64,000 nucleotides of DNA from Roseivirga sp. UBA6061 (lineage in GTDB: Bacteria > Bacteroidota > Bacteroidia > Cytophagales > Cyclobacteriaceae): assembly GCA_002427745.1 (NCBI GenBank), contig DIYF01000061.1:1-64000 (forward strand), read 5' to 3'. Made by a program: the position numbers and the translations under genes. Every line of letters begins with the position of its first letter. Position 1 is the stretch's first letter. Positions 26,190-35,586 of this stretch are shown here, one piece after another. Below the pieces are notes generated by a model, which was given only the letters and a program-made list of their open reading frames with translations, had not been told where the DNA came from and made no database searches.

Positions 26190-26648
26190 CTAGTTATTAG
26201 CTTCTTTTGATTTTTTGATCATCTGATCGATATGCTGACGTGCACCAAACATGTCCTGGTAGGCTGCTAAAATCTTGTGATCACTATCCAGCAGATACGT
26301 TACCCTTTTAGGTATGCCTATTACCGGTACAAGTGCGTCATAGGCCTTGCAGACTTTTCCGGAAGGGTCTGAAAGAAGCTCGAAGGGTAGGTTATGCGCT
26401 TCTTTGAACTTAAGGTGACTCTTTATTGAATCACGACTGATACCAAAGATCGGTATGTCCAGATTTCGGAATTCAGAAAAGGCATCCCTGAAGCTACAGG
26501 CTTCTGCCGTGCAGCCCGGAGTGAAGTCTTTTGGGTAGAAATAGATAATACAGGATGTCCCCTCCATGTCATCTTTTAAGGAAAATATCTGCCCGGAGGT
26601 GCTCTTTAATCGGATTTCTGGAGCTTTCACCCCTTTTTTTAGTGCCAT
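26190..26648 (-). CDS. bcp: Thioredoxin-dependent peroxiredoxin (BCP/PrxQ type)
   Basis: The 152-residue protein contains YFYPKDFTPGCTAEACSFRD, where the peroxidatic cysteine and a second cysteine five residues later mark an atypical 2-Cys PrxQ/BCP enzyme. ISRDSIKSHLKFKEAHNLPF and LLSDPSG follow as in the family. It reduces peroxides with electrons from thioredoxin in the cytoplasm. It is a single gene, divergent from the EamA transporter upstream. Confidence 0.95.
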   Translation of the reverse strand: MALKKGVKAPEIRLKSTSGQIFSLKDDMEGTSCIIYFYPKDFTPGCTAEACSFRDAFSEFRNLDIPIFGISRDSIKSHLKFKEAHNLPFELLSDPSGKVCKAYDALVPVIGIPKRVTYLLDSDHKILAAYQDMFGARQHIDQMIKKSKEANN

Positions 26649-26723
26649 AGAGGCTGTTTATGTTGAGTGATTAATATTACAGACTATGCTTCTTAATTGC
26701 CACGGAATATTTCAACTTCGCGC

Positions 26724-27575
26724 ATGCTTAGTCGTGGAGTACAATACATGCTTTTAGCCACTTTTGTTTTCGCTATTATGAATGTGGCGGTCAAATGGGT
26801 GGGGCATATCCCGGCTGTTGAAGTGATATTTTTCCGCTCCATCATCTCGCTTATCATGTCGGGAGTGGCATTAAGGTCCCAGAAGGTATACCTGTTTGGT
26901 AATAACAAAAAAGTGTTGATCCTGAGGGGGATTGCCGGTTCACTGGGACTGATCCTCTTTTTTACTACCATACAGCGAATCCCTTTGGCCAGTGCTGTGA
27001 CACTGATGTTCTTATCTCCCATTTTCACCGCGGTTTTGGGCATTTGGATTGTAAAAGAGCCTGTGAAGTGGCTGCAATGGGTGTTCTTTATTATTTCTTT
27101 CGCTGGCATTATGATGATCCAGGGCTTTGACACAAGGGTGTCACCCCTTATGGCCCTTGTGGGTATAGGAGCTGCTTTCTTTTCTGGTGTGGCCTATAAC
27201 ATGATTCGCAAGTTGAAAAACAGCGAACATCCGCTGGTGATCGTATTTTACTTTCCGCTGGTCACGCTTCCTTTTACCATTGTTTATATGTTTTTTGATT
27301 GGGTTACTCCTGTCGGGACGGATTGGATAGTACTTATACTGGTGGGGGTCCTGACACAGGTGGCGCAGTATTTTATGACCAAAGCATATCAGTCTGAGGA
27401 GCTGGCCAAAGTCGCCAATATTCAGTTTACCGGAATTCTCTATGCCATTGGCTTCGGGTGGGTACTTTTTGACGAAACCTTTAATTTTAACACGTATCTT
27501 GGTATGACCATGGTGCTGATAGGCGTAATTCTGAATATTGCTTACAAACAGCGCCTCCAGCAAAGAAGTAATTGA
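26724..27575 (+). CDS. EamA/DMT-superfamily transporter
   Basis: The protein (283 residues from ATG 26724) has ten predicted membrane segments in two EamA repeats: GVQYMLLATFVFAIMNVAVK at the start and a second repeat beginning near ALVGIGAAFFSGVAYNMIRK. VEVIFFRSIISLI and LASAVTLMFLSPIFTAVLG are typical of the drug/metabolite transporter family. An in-frame TTG at 26697 is less likely because MLSRGVQYML begins the family alignment better. The stop is followed after 1 bp by the PhzF gene, so they form an operon. Substrate unknown. Confidence 0.88.
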   Translation: MLSRGVQYMLLATFVFAIMNVAVKWVGHIPAVEVIFFRSIISLIMSGVALRSQKVYLFGNNKKVLILRGIAGSLGLILFFTTIQRIPLASAVTLMFLSPIFTAVLGIWIVKEPVKWLQWVFFIISFAGIMMIQGFDTRVSPLMALVGIGAAFFSGVAYNMIRKLKNSEHPLVIVFYFPLVTLPFTIVYMFFDWVTPVGTDWIVLILVGVLTQVAQYFMTKAYQSEELAKVANIQFTGILYAIGFGWVLFDETFNFNTYLGMTMVLIGVILNIAYKQRLQQRSN

Positions 27576-27576
27576 T

Positions 27577-28377
27577 ATGAAGCTGTTTCAAGTAGACTCG
27601 TTCACCAAAGAAGTTTTTAAAGGAAATCCGGCTGCCGTTTGTATTGTGGAGGACGATCTGGATGAGGAGCTCATGCAGCAGATTGCGCTGGAGATGAACC
27701 TGTCAGAGACGGCCTTCGTGAAGCTTTACAAGAAACACTGTAACCTGAGATGGTTTACTCCGGCCTCTGAGGTGCCCTTGTGTGGTCATGCTACCCTGGC
27801 TACTGCTCATGTGCTCTGGTCGCACGGTTTATGGCCGAAGACCCGCCAGATTGAATTCAGCACCCTCAGCGGAAGTCTCTTTACCCGATTGGAAGAGGAG
27901 AAAATAGTAATGGACTTTCCCGGTACTATGCCCGAAGTTAAGGCAGGTATCGATAAGACCGAGCTGGAAGAAGAACTGGGGGGATTGATTCAGCAGGTAC
28001 TGACTGTGCCAAATGAACTGGTGGTAATTATGTCCCGGGAGTCTGACCTGAGAAAAGCAAACCCTAATGATGCTTTTATAGCCAAACAGGCAAAGAACGG
28101 AGTCATTGTTTCTGCGAGGTCAGAAGGAGGGGAGTATGACTTTGTATCACGATATTTTGCACCAAATCTCGGAATCAAGGAAGATCCCGTAACGGGCTTT
28201 ATGCACACCATTTTAACGCCTTATTGGAACTCCGTAATGGAGAAGACTAAATTCAAAGCCTGTCAGGCTTCTGCCAGAGGTGGTGAGATGGAAACGGAAC
28301 TTGCCGGAGAACGTGTTTTGCTCAAAGGGCATGCTGTGGAGGTGTTTAACACAGAACTGAATATTCAGCACTCTTAA
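27577..28377 (+). CDS. PhzF family isomerase-like protein
   Basis: The 266-residue protein starts KLFQVDSFTKEVFKGNPAAV, the hallmark PhzF/DapF-like N-terminus, and has LSETAFV (with the catalytic-position glutamate), LRWFTPASEVPLCGHATLA and YFAPNLGIKEDPVTG. The ATG at 27577 was preferred to an upstream in-frame start at 27538 because it fits the family. PhzF enzymes isomerise or epimerise small molecules; most genomic copies, including this one, are outside phenazine clusters and have no known substrate. The 3' end overlaps a convergent gene by 4 bp. Confidence 0.9.
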   Translation: MKLFQVDSFTKEVFKGNPAAVCIVEDDLDEELMQQIALEMNLSETAFVKLYKKHCNLRWFTPASEVPLCGHATLATAHVLWSHGLWPKTRQIEFSTLSGSLFTRLEEEKIVMDFPGTMPEVKAGIDKTELEEELGGLIQQVLTVPNELVVIMSRESDLRKANPNDAFIAKQAKNGVIVSARSEGGEYDFVSRYFAPNLGIKEDPVTGFMHTILTPYWNSVMEKTKFKACQASARGGEMETELAGERVLLKGHAVEVFNTELNIQHS

Positions 28378-28565
28378 CTATTGCGCAGCACCTTACCAGA
28401 GCCCGAACAGGCATCACAACTCTCTCTGCCGCGCAGTGCTACCCAATAGCCCTTGCCCTCGCATTTGCCACACTTCTTATAATCAGAAACCGGAAAGAGC
28501 TTTCTCAATAAAAAATACAGGCCCACGAGCACCAGGGCAAAAAAGATGATTCTGATAAATGCCAT
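28374..28565 (-). CDS. Small membrane protein with DnaJ-like zinc motifs
   Basis: The 63-residue protein has one N-terminal membrane segment (IRIIFFALVLVGLYFLL) and a cysteine-rich tail with two CxxCxGxG-type motifs (CGKCEGKG and CDACSGSG), the repeat that binds zinc in DnaJ. It is read in the same direction as the pullulanase, 2 bp after it. The tail probably binds one zinc in the cytoplasm. Function unknown. Confidence 0.75.
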   Translation of the reverse strand: MAFIRIIFFALVLVGLYFLLRKLFPVSDYKKCGKCEGKGYWVALRGRESCDACSGSGKVLRNS

Positions 28566-28567
28566 AG

Positions 28568-30568
28568 CTAGTTTTTATACAAAATAAAGGCTGTCATGGC
28601 AGGTATGGTCAGAATGGTCGAATTTATTTCGCGGATACCCTGCTCATCTACCCGGTTGCCATCACTCACAAGTTGCCAGGGACCTTTGGGAATACTCATG
28701 GTTTTATTGAGGTTGTTGCCGTTCAACACTACCAGTATTTCCTCCCAGGTATCTCCATTGGCATGATCTTTCAGACGGTACAGAATGAGATTGTCATCCT
28801 CCGTATCTGTAAACTCGAGCTTTTGCCGAATCATTTCAGCAGTTGGCATCCTGAAGGCAGGGTGGTTCTTTCTCAGGTTGATGATCCCCTGGTAGTAGTC
28901 AAATACCTCTTTGTATTGTGTCTTTCTGTTCCAGTCAATCTGATTGACCTCATCCGGAGACTCAAAGCTATTCTCAACCCCTCCTTTAGTTCTCAGCATT
29001 TCCATACCGGCATGAACAAACGGTACTCCCTGGGAAGTAAGCACAATGGTTTCTGCCAGTTTATGCATTTTGATCAGCTGTTCGGGAGTGGCATCCGGCA
29101 TGGATATGCTCAGCTTATCGAAAAGGGTGTGATTGTCGTGGCAGGAGACGTAACTGATCGTTTGCGAAGGTTTGGGCGACCAGGGTGCCCTGGAGTAGTT
29201 AACAGCCTCATAGTCTACCTGAGGGTGTTGCGTAGAGGCCACTACACCAAACTTAATACTCTCTTTGAGTCCTGTTTTCTGACTTACAAAGCCCCTGTCT
29301 TCATGAGCAAAAACGCTTCCCTTAAGGCCATCCCTGAGGTCATCACTAAAAGCAGCTACTTCCTGCAGTTTTGGGGTGTTGGCTTTCAGCGCCTGACTTT
29401 CAGCAGGCAGGGGACTTGATCCTGCTGTCCATCCCTCACCGTAGATGAAAATGGTCGGGTCAATAGCCCTTAGCTCCTGACTGATGAGGTTCATGGTTTC
29501 AATGTCATGAATGCCCATGAGGTCAAAACGAAAACCATCCAGGTGATACTCCTCCACCCAATATTTCACAGACTCTATCATGAACTTACGCATCATAGCA
29601 CGTTCGGAGGCGGTTTCATTGCCACAGGCAGAAGCATCTGAAAAGCCACCTTCCGCATTTTGCCTGTAATAGTAGGAGGGCACCAATTGATTGAAGTTAG
29701 ACTCTTCGCTTTGACCGGTATGATTGTACACAACATCCAGAATTACCCGTAGGCCGTTTTCATGAAGTGTTTTTACCATCTGCTTAAACTCCCTGATTCT
29801 GACATTACCATCAAAAGGGTCGGTAGCAAAACTGCCTTCCGGTACATTATAGTTGAGCGGATCGTAGCCCCAGTTATATTGGGGTTCATCCAGTCGGCTT
29901 TCGTCAATAGAGCGGTGATCGAAAGCAGGAAGCAGGTGCACATGAGTGACGCCCAGGTCTTTTATATGGTCAAGACCGGTAGAAAGGCCGGCCGGATTTT
30001 TAGTACCGCTTTCGGCCAGGCCTATAAACTTTCCCTTGTTTGCAATACCCGAGCTTTTGTGGATGGACACATCCCGAACCTGAAGCTCATACAGTATAAT
30101 GTCATTATAAGAGGCAAGGGGAGGCCTTTGATACTCAGACCAGCCTTCTGGATCCGTAGCCTCCAGGTCAACAATCATGGCCCGATGACCATTTACACCA
30201 ACAGCTTTGGCATAGGGGTCTGGTTTTTCCTGACGCCATATGCCGTCTTGCTTTACCTGAAAAGTGTAGTACTTGTTTTTTTGATCTCCCTTGAGCTGAT
30301 ATACCCAGGTACCCGCAATATCAGGTGACATGGAATAGGTATCAATCAGGTGATCGCCATGCCCCTGAGAGTAGAGATGAAGTCTCACTTCAGAAGCTGC
30401 CGGTGACCACAAACGAAAAGCAGATTGTCCGGGTTGATACTGTACTCCCAGGTCATTGCCATCATAGGCAGGATATTCCTCGAAAGAGCTATAAGTAGGC
30501 ATAGTTTCGCACGAAAAGATCAACAGGAAAATAATAACAAGCCGCAACAGGTGTTTTACAGGTCCCAT
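28568..30568 (-). CDS. pulA: Type I pullulanase, lipoprotein
   Basis: The 666-residue GH13 enzyme has the type I pullulanase motif YNWGYDPLNYNVPEG, an N-terminal CBM48-like domain (FRLWSPAASEVRLHLY), DVVYNHT, the nucleophile in FRFDLMG, the acid in YGEGWTAGSS, and CHDNH. It should hydrolyse alpha-1,6 branches of pullulan or glycogen-type glucans. The N-terminus MGPVKHLLRLVIIFLLIFSC is a lipoprotein signal with a lipobox cysteine at 20, so the enzyme is probably anchored in a membrane facing the periplasm or outside. It follows the sugar transporter by 9 bp (operon). Confidence 0.94.
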   Translation of the reverse strand: MGPVKHLLRLVIIFLLIFSCETMPTYSSFEEYPAYDGNDLGVQYQPGQSAFRLWSPAASEVRLHLYSQGHGDHLIDTYSMSPDIAGTWVYQLKGDQKNKYYTFQVKQDGIWRQEKPDPYAKAVGVNGHRAMIVDLEATDPEGWSEYQRPPLASYNDIILYELQVRDVSIHKSSGIANKGKFIGLAESGTKNPAGLSTGLDHIKDLGVTHVHLLPAFDHRSIDESRLDEPQYNWGYDPLNYNVPEGSFATDPFDGNVRIREFKQMVKTLHENGLRVILDVVYNHTGQSEESNFNQLVPSYYYRQNAEGGFSDASACGNETASERAMMRKFMIESVKYWVEEYHLDGFRFDLMGIHDIETMNLISQELRAIDPTIFIYGEGWTAGSSPLPAESQALKANTPKLQEVAAFSDDLRDGLKGSVFAHEDRGFVSQKTGLKESIKFGVVASTQHPQVDYEAVNYSRAPWSPKPSQTISYVSCHDNHTLFDKLSISMPDATPEQLIKMHKLAETIVLTSQGVPFVHAGMEMLRTKGGVENSFESPDEVNQIDWNRKTQYKEVFDYYQGIINLRKNHPAFRMPTAEMIRQKLEFTDTEDDNLILYRLKDHANGDTWEEILVVLNGNNLNKTMSIPKGPWQLVSDGNRVDEQGIREINSTILTIPAMTAFILYKN

Positions 30569-30577
30569 TGCTTCTCT

Positions 30578-31867
30578 TTAATGTCCCCCGGAAGGAGTCA
30601 GTTTACCACCGGCTTTGTTGCTCTCTTTGACCAGCAACCAAAGTACTGCCGAAACCCCCAGGGCAATAGCGCTGATGATGAAAATGGTGGTTTTGTCAGC
30701 TCTGCCATCGATAAATCCCCCCAAACTGGAGGCTACCAGTTGTGGTAGTACGACAGAGAGGTTGAATAAGCCCATAAACAATCCCATGCGACTTTGATCC
30801 ACCGTTTCCGACATTATGGCAAAAGGAAGGCTTACCACTGCTGCCCAGCCCACACCTACCACGGCCATAATCACATAGAAACTGGCCGGGGAACTGCCAA
30901 AGAAGATGATAAGCAGGTATCCCAGCGCCATAGTGGCTATGCAGAGCATATGTGTTTTGACCCGGCCGATTTTTTTGCTGACGGGTTCGAGTACAAAGGC
31001 CGGCAGGATAAAACCTACTGTGTTTAAGATAGCAAAAGCGATACCTGTAATAAGGCCTATGTTATTGTTGTCTGCTTCGCTCAGGGTGGCAGCCGTATCA
31101 AAACCCATGATGACCTCTTTAATGTAGGCGAAGGAGTACACAAACATGGTTTGTACCCCAAGCCAGGTGAAGGCATGAGCCAGACATATCTTGAGAAATT
31201 CAGGAATGTTTGTATGTCCCTTGGGCTTATCTTCTCCACCTTCATCAGTGTTGAGACTTCTGGGTTCCTTAATAAAGAGAGTCGGCAGGATTGAAAACAG
31301 AAACACCAGTCCTGCTCCCATATAGATCAGAACATAATTACTCACAAAAGCTCCGATGAGATAGGCGATCACCCCAAAAAAACCAGAGACGGTCTGCATC
31401 CAGGTATAGCCTTTGGTTCTTACCGGTCCTTCCGGTGTTACGTCTGCTATAATAGAGCGGGTGGGGTTAAAGCTGATATTGATAGCCAGGTCCAACGAGA
31501 GGGCTACCGCGATGGCCACTCCCAGTATTTCTTCAAAGCCAAGTGCTTCGCTGATAATATCGATATTGGGCAGGGCCAGTAGCATTAATGAAGCAATAAC
31601 CCCCCCAATGAGAATAAAAGGTCTTCTGCGACCTCCCCAGAACCAGACATTATCGCTGAGTGCCCCGATCAGCACCTGCCCGATAATACCGGCTGCTGGT
31701 CCTGCAGCCCAGACAATGCCTATTTCATGCAGGTCGAAACCGAATTTAGTATTAAGTATCCAGCTCAGGGCGGCTATCTGTACCGAGAGGGCAAAACCCA
31801 TGGCGGTAGCAGGGAGACTGAGTACTGCAAAAAATGAGGGGCTGAGTTTCTTTTGAAAAGTCCGCAT
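30578..31867 (-). CDS. MFS/GPH-type sugar transporter
   Basis: The 429-residue membrane protein has about twelve hydrophobic segments and GALSDNVWFWGGRRRPFILIGG, the loop between helices 2 and 3 seen in SLC45/GPH-type sugar transporters (GRRRP). It is transcribed just ahead of the pullulanase gene. The likely job is uptake of maltose or maltodextrins freed by that enzyme, driven by a cation gradient; the substrate is inferred from the neighbour. No glycosidase regulator gene is adjacent. Confidence 0.85.
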   Translation of the reverse strand: MRTFQKKLSPSFFAVLSLPATAMGFALSVQIAALSWILNTKFGFDLHEIGIVWAAGPAAGIIGQVLIGALSDNVWFWGGRRRPFILIGGVIASLMLLALPNIDIISEALGFEEILGVAIAVALSLDLAINISFNPTRSIIADVTPEGPVRTKGYTWMQTVSGFFGVIAYLIGAFVSNYVLIYMGAGLVFLFSILPTLFIKEPRSLNTDEGGEDKPKGHTNIPEFLKICLAHAFTWLGVQTMFVYSFAYIKEVIMGFDTAATLSEADNNNIGLITGIAFAILNTVGFILPAFVLEPVSKKIGRVKTHMLCIATMALGYLLIIFFGSSPASFYVIMAVVGVGWAAVVSLPFAIMSETVDQSRMGLFMGLFNLSVVLPQLVASSLGGFIDGRADKTTIFIISAIALGVSAVLWLLVKESNKAGGKLTPSGGH

Positions 31868-32009
31868 AGGGGGAATCAGAGTTAGTATATCAAAGAAAGA
31901 TAAACAGACCCTGGCAGAATAAGAAGCCGGAACTTATGCCAACGTTTGCACTGCGATTGACTGGAGGAACCCTATGGAGACCTGGTTAGAGTGATCCTGC
32001 TGCAAACGT

Positions 32010-32037
32010 AAAATGCCGCGAATTGCTCCGCGACATT
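32010..32037 (-). terminator. Hairpin in the gap between two minus-strand genes, possible weak terminator
   Basis: AATGCCGCG and CGCGACATT pair with one mismatch across an 8-base loop. It sits 22 bp after the stop of the coiled-coil protein gene, but no long T run follows on the minus strand. Confidence 0.35.
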
Positions 32038-32059
32038 CTATCAGGAAGGATGAACGAAA

Positions 32060-32977
32060 TTATCTTACATTAAAGCTGGTCTGACCTATCTCGTAGGTGT
32101 CGGACAGGATGATGATCTTGTAATCTCCCTTGTCGAAAGTCGAACCTTTGTCATACACGAATGACAGCTCCTGCTTGGTATTATCGAAAAGAATCTCTTG
32201 CATGGCCGTGTAAAACTGCTCTTTGCCGTCTACTTTAAAAGAGCCTGAGCCTCTGGCTACATCAAACACTACATTGCCTGCAGGGTCTACCAGCTGAATC
32301 ATGATCTGGTGGCCGGCCACAGGGGCCACATCGTTATCGGCCAGGTTGAAAGTGACTTTGATCTTCTGAGCCTGACGCGCTCTGAAATCTCCTTCTTTCT
32401 CTTTACCCCGCTTGTTCACGTTAAAGAACTTTACGTTTTCAGCTCTCAGCTTAGCTGCAAGCGAGATTTGTTGCTGCAGCTTTCGTTGTTCTTCTTCAGC
32501 AGCTCTGATGGTAGCATTCAGCTGATTTTTGTCTTCTTTCAGCCCTGTGTTTTCTTCCAGCAGATCTTCATTGAGTTTTCTCAGCTCAGCGATTTGTTCA
32601 TCCTTGGCTACCAAAAGTTCCTGATAACCGGTTACCTTTTTATCCAGTCGCTGAATCAGTGCCTTATTGGCTCTTCTTGTACGCTGCAACTGATCTCGCT
32701 GATCTGTAATCGAATCCTTCAGGGTAACCAGTGAGTCGATATCTCCTCCCAGCTCTGCAATCTCCAGTATCTTGGCGCTCAGCTCGGTGCCTATGCTGTC
32801 CAGCTGGCCGGTGAGTCGCTCTCTGGTTTGATCATATTCAGCCTGTAATGCCTGGCGGTCCTGATTATCCGTATAAATTTTAAATCCTGCTGCTGCCACA
32901 ATGATCACAATGGCGATGATAAGAATGATCCTGATCTGATCTCTCTTTCCCGACTTGTTTTCTGCGTTTTCACTCAT
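32060..32977 (-). CDS. Single-pass membrane protein with long coiled coil
   Basis: The 305-residue protein has a short cytoplasmic N-terminus, one membrane helix (IRIILIIAIVIIVAAAGFKI, about 15-34), a heptad-rich coiled coil to about residue 180 with many Leu/Glu/Lys/Gln, and a C-terminal beta-rich domain (IMIQLVDPAGNVVFDVA, FVYDKGSTFDKGDYKIII). The tail ends SFNVR. Similar membrane/coiled-coil proteins are common in Bacteroidota but have no assigned function. It could act in envelope organisation; that is a guess from shape only. Confidence 0.75.
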   Translation of the reverse strand: MSENAENKSGKRDQIRIILIIAIVIIVAAAGFKIYTDNQDRQALQAEYDQTRERLTGQLDSIGTELSAKILEIAELGGDIDSLVTLKDSITDQRDQLQRTRRANKALIQRLDKKVTGYQELLVAKDEQIAELRKLNEDLLEENTGLKEDKNQLNATIRAAEEEQRKLQQQISLAAKLRAENVKFFNVNKRGKEKEGDFRARQAQKIKVTFNLADNDVAPVAGHQIMIQLVDPAGNVVFDVARGSGSFKVDGKEQFYTAMQEILFDNTKQELSFVYDKGSTFDKGDYKIIILSDTYEIGQTSFNVR

Positions 32978-33090
32978 CCGACTAAACCCTTAGTTTAATA
33001 CCACCTTTCTAACGTCAAAAGGGGTAAATATTGGGCGAAGTACTAAAAAGTTTTTTAAATATGCCAATCTGTTTACACAGGCTTAAGCGC

Positions 33091-33687
33091 ATGGATTTAT
33101 TGAACGAAGATTATTGGTCGGGAAGGTATGAAAGCGGGCAAACCGGCTGGGACATTGGTTATGTTTCCACCCCGTTGAAGACTTATATAGATCAGTTGGA
33201 GGACAAGACGGTCAGAATTCTGATTCCCGGTGCCGGCAATAGCTATGAAGCCGAGTATTTGCACAGACAGGGCTTTGGTAACGTATATGTTATGGACCTG
33301 TCTCAGGCCCCTCTCGATAATTTGAAACTGCGGGTACCCGACTTCCCGGATGACCGGTTGATCTGTCAGGATTTTTTCGATCATACAGGGCAATATGACA
33401 TTCTGCTGGAACAGACCTTCTTCTGTGCCCTGAATCCCGAACTCAGACCGGCTTATGTGAAGAAGGCCAGCGAACTGCTGAAACCCGGTGGGAAGATTGT
33501 GGGCTTGATGTTTAACATTCCTCTTTTTGACGATCATCCACCCTTTGGTGGACACCAGAAAGATTATGAGCCGCTATTCAGGGATACTTTTGATATAAGC
33601 ATTATGGAAACAGCGTATAACTCCATACCTCCCCGAGCGGGGAATGAGTTGTTTGTCAAGCTGGTGAAGCCCCTGGTCAGCGCCTGA
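33091..33687 (+). CDS. SAM-dependent methyltransferase, thiopurine methyltransferase (TPMT) family
   Basis: From ATG 33091 the 198-residue protein begins MDLLNEDYWSGRYESGQTGWDIG, where the YW...GWD spacing is diagnostic for bacterial TPMT relatives. ILIPGAGNSYEAEYL is the SAM-binding glycine motif and LEQTFFCAL follows. An earlier open frame to 33031 lacks support. These proteins methylate sulfur, selenium or halide substrates in some bacteria; the substrate here is unknown. The end overlaps the convergent methyltransferase gene by 11 bp. Confidence 0.9.
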   Translation: MDLLNEDYWSGRYESGQTGWDIGYVSTPLKTYIDQLEDKTVRILIPGAGNSYEAEYLHRQGFGNVYVMDLSQAPLDNLKLRVPDFPDDRLICQDFFDHTGQYDILLEQTFFCALNPELRPAYVKKASELLKPGGKIVGLMFNIPLFDDHPPFGGHQKDYEPLFRDTFDISIMETAYNSIPPRAGNELFVKLVKPLVSA

Positions 33688-34465
33688 AACTCAGGATATA
33701 ATGCTCCTTTTTGAATTCAGGATTGAAAAAGAGCAAACCTCCCTCAAAGAGGTCGAGAGAGAGACTTACGCGGGGATGATCTCTTAGCTCCGTCCAGGCC
33801 TCGTTCATCTCAGGCGACCAGTGTATGTCGTCAATTACCACAATACTCTGATCATGAAGTTGTGGTAAAATCTGATCAAAATATCTCAGGGTAGGTTCAT
33901 ATCGGTGATTGGCATCGAGATAGGCCAGGTCTATCTTATGAGTTTCTTTCAAAGCCTGAGCCAGTGTCTGGTCAATATTTCCTTCTATCAGCTGAATGTT
34001 ATTTGCACCAAAAGCGTCAAAGTGTTCCCGGGCTTTTCGGGCAATAGCGGGGCTGCCTTCCAGTGTATAGATTTTGCCGCCTGGGCAGGCTTGTTGCATA
34101 TAAAGTGTGTTTTGGCCCAGTGAGGTGCCCAGCTCCAGTATGGTATTGAGTTGCTGTTGGGCAATGATGCGATGTAATAGCCTTGAAAAGGAGGGAGGAG
34201 TACTGGCATGTCTGGCTATATCTGCCACCTTCCTGATTTGCCCGTTATCTACACGTGAACCGGCACCCAGCTCAATTACTTCCAGGCTTTCTTTACTGCT
34301 CAATAGCTGCTTTCGCAGCACTGTGAGTTTTTCAAAACCCGTTAATGAATCGGCTTTGATAATTTCAGTATAGAAATGATAGAGAAAGGGGGAGTGTAAC
34401 GAATGCTCGTTGACCTGATAGAGCCAGTATTTAATAAACTGAAAAACCGGAAACAATTTCCTCAA
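33677..34465 (-). CDS. Class I SAM-dependent methyltransferase
   Basis: The 262-residue protein has a Rossmann-type SAM fold with ILELGTSLGQNTLYMQQ (motif I), LEGSPAIARKA (motif II), and VVIDDIHWSPEM (motif IV/V region), similar to the Methyltransf_24/O-methyltransferase group. FIKYWLYQVNEHSLHSPFLY at the N-terminus is characteristic of a conserved Bacteroidota subgroup. Its start overlaps the apaG stop by 4 bp, so they are co-transcribed. Substrate unknown. Confidence 0.85.
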   Translation of the reverse strand: MRKLFPVFQFIKYWLYQVNEHSLHSPFLYHFYTEIIKADSLTGFEKLTVLRKQLLSSKESLEVIELGAGSRVDNGQIRKVADIARHASTPPSFSRLLHRIIAQQQLNTILELGTSLGQNTLYMQQACPGGKIYTLEGSPAIARKAREHFDAFGANNIQLIEGNIDQTLAQALKETHKIDLAYLDANHRYEPTLRYFDQILPQLHDQSIVVIDDIHWSPEMNEAWTELRDHPRVSLSLDLFEGGLLFFNPEFKKEHYILSFRR

Positions 34466-34863
34466 TTGAGCAGGTAAGGAACAATCATGGTAAACTCAGG
34501 AATGATCACTTCAAACTGAGAGCCGTCCACCACTTTTTCCATAAGATAGGTACCGTGCATCTTGCCTAAGCCTGATCTCAGGTTGCAGCCGGAAACGTAT
34601 TGGTGTTTTTGACCTGGTTCCAGAATAGGCTGCTGGCCTACCACACCTTCGCCTTCCACCTCTCTGATGGTATTGTTGGCATCGTGGATGAACCAGTGTC
34701 TGCGATGCAGTTTTACGGTGTAGTCACCACGGTTTTCGATAGTGATGCGATAAGTGAAGACATAGTGAAGCTGTGTCGGGCTGGAGTACTCCGGCTGATA
34801 GTTTGTTTCTACGCTCACCTGAACGCCTTCTGTGATGGCCGTAACAATCATTTTGTCATTCAC
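34462..34863 (-). CDS. apaG: ApaG domain protein
   Basis: The 133-residue protein carries YVFTYRITIENRGDYTVKL, HRRHWFIHDANN and GVVGQQPILEPGQKHQYVSG, the continuous signature of ApaG. The fold is an FN3-like beta sandwich; the family has been linked to cobalt/magnesium resistance in enterics, and its biochemical role is unclear. The start is GTG 34863 or ATG 34851. It heads the minus-strand pair with the methyltransferase gene. Confidence 0.95.
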   Translation of the reverse strand: MNDKMIVTAITEGVQVSVETNYQPEYSSPTQLHYVFTYRITIENRGDYTVKLHRRHWFIHDANNTIREVEGEGVVGQQPILEPGQKHQYVSGCNLRSGLGKMHGTYLMEKVVDGSQFEVIIPEFTMIVPYLLN

Positions 34864-34923
34864 TTCTAAGATTTAAAGTTATCAATTAGTTTTAGAAATG
34901 CTAACCCAACTCTTGAAAATTCA

Positions 34924-35586
34924 ATGGATGTAAAAGTTGCTGAAAGCTGGAAGAATGAGCTGAAAAGCGAGTTTGAAAAAGAATATTTTGAAAAGCTTAC
35001 TTCTTTTGTAAAGCAGGAGTACAGAAGTCAGACCATTTACCCTCCGGGCAAGGAGATATTTCGGGCCTTTGACCAATGTGACTTCGACAGGGTGAAAGTA
35101 GTAATTCTGGGACAGGATCCTTACCATGGCCCCGGTCAGGCTAACGGGCTGTGTTTTTCAGTCAGAGAAGGCGTACCCTTTCCTCCCTCTTTGGTCAATA
35201 TCTTCAAAGAAATCAAGGCCGATTTGGGCAAAGATATTCCGCCTCATGGCTCGCTCGACCGCTGGGCAGAGCAGGGGGTACTTTTATTAAATGCCACCCT
35301 CACAGTCAGAGCGCATCAGGCAGGTTCACATCAAAATAAGGGATGGGAGCAGTTTACCGATGCCGTGATACATCATCTCGCATCTCAACGTACCGGTATT
35401 GTCTATCTGCTTTGGGGAAGCTACGCCCAGAAGAAGGCGGCTTTCCTTAATACCAATGAGAACCTGGTGTTGAAATCCCCACACCCTTCTCCGCTTTCGG
35501 CTCACAGGGGCTTCTTCGGAAATGGTCACTTTTCAAAAGCGAATCAGTATCTGAGTCAGCAGGGCAAAGAGACGATAGACTGGTAA
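34924..35586 (+). CDS. ung: Uracil-DNA glycosylase, family 1
   Basis: The 220-residue protein has the active-site motif GQDPYHGPGQANGLCFSV with the catalytic Asp, LLLNATLTVRAHQAGSH and the C-terminal HPSPLSAHRGFFG loop with the catalytic His. It removes uracil from DNA at the first step of base excision repair in the cytoplasm. The length and domain layout are complete. It is divergent from apaG, 60 bp away. Confidence 0.98.
   Translation: MDVKVAESWKNELKSEFEKEYFEKLTSFVKQEYRSQTIYPPGKEIFRAFDQCDFDRVKVVILGQDPYHGPGQANGLCFSVREGVPFPPSLVNIFKEIKADLGKDIPPHGSLDRWAEQGVLLLNATLTVRAHQAGSHQNKGWEQFTDAVIHHLASQRTGIVYLLWGSYAQKKAAFLNTNENLVLKSPHPSPLSAHRGFFGNGHFSKANQYLSQQGKETIDW

Noticed and set aside
28673..30328. 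Long open frames on the + strand (28673-29419 and 29762-30328) opposite the pullulanase
   Set aside because: They lie antisense to a gene with all GH13 motifs, have no recognisable domains and no promoter; typical shadow frames.
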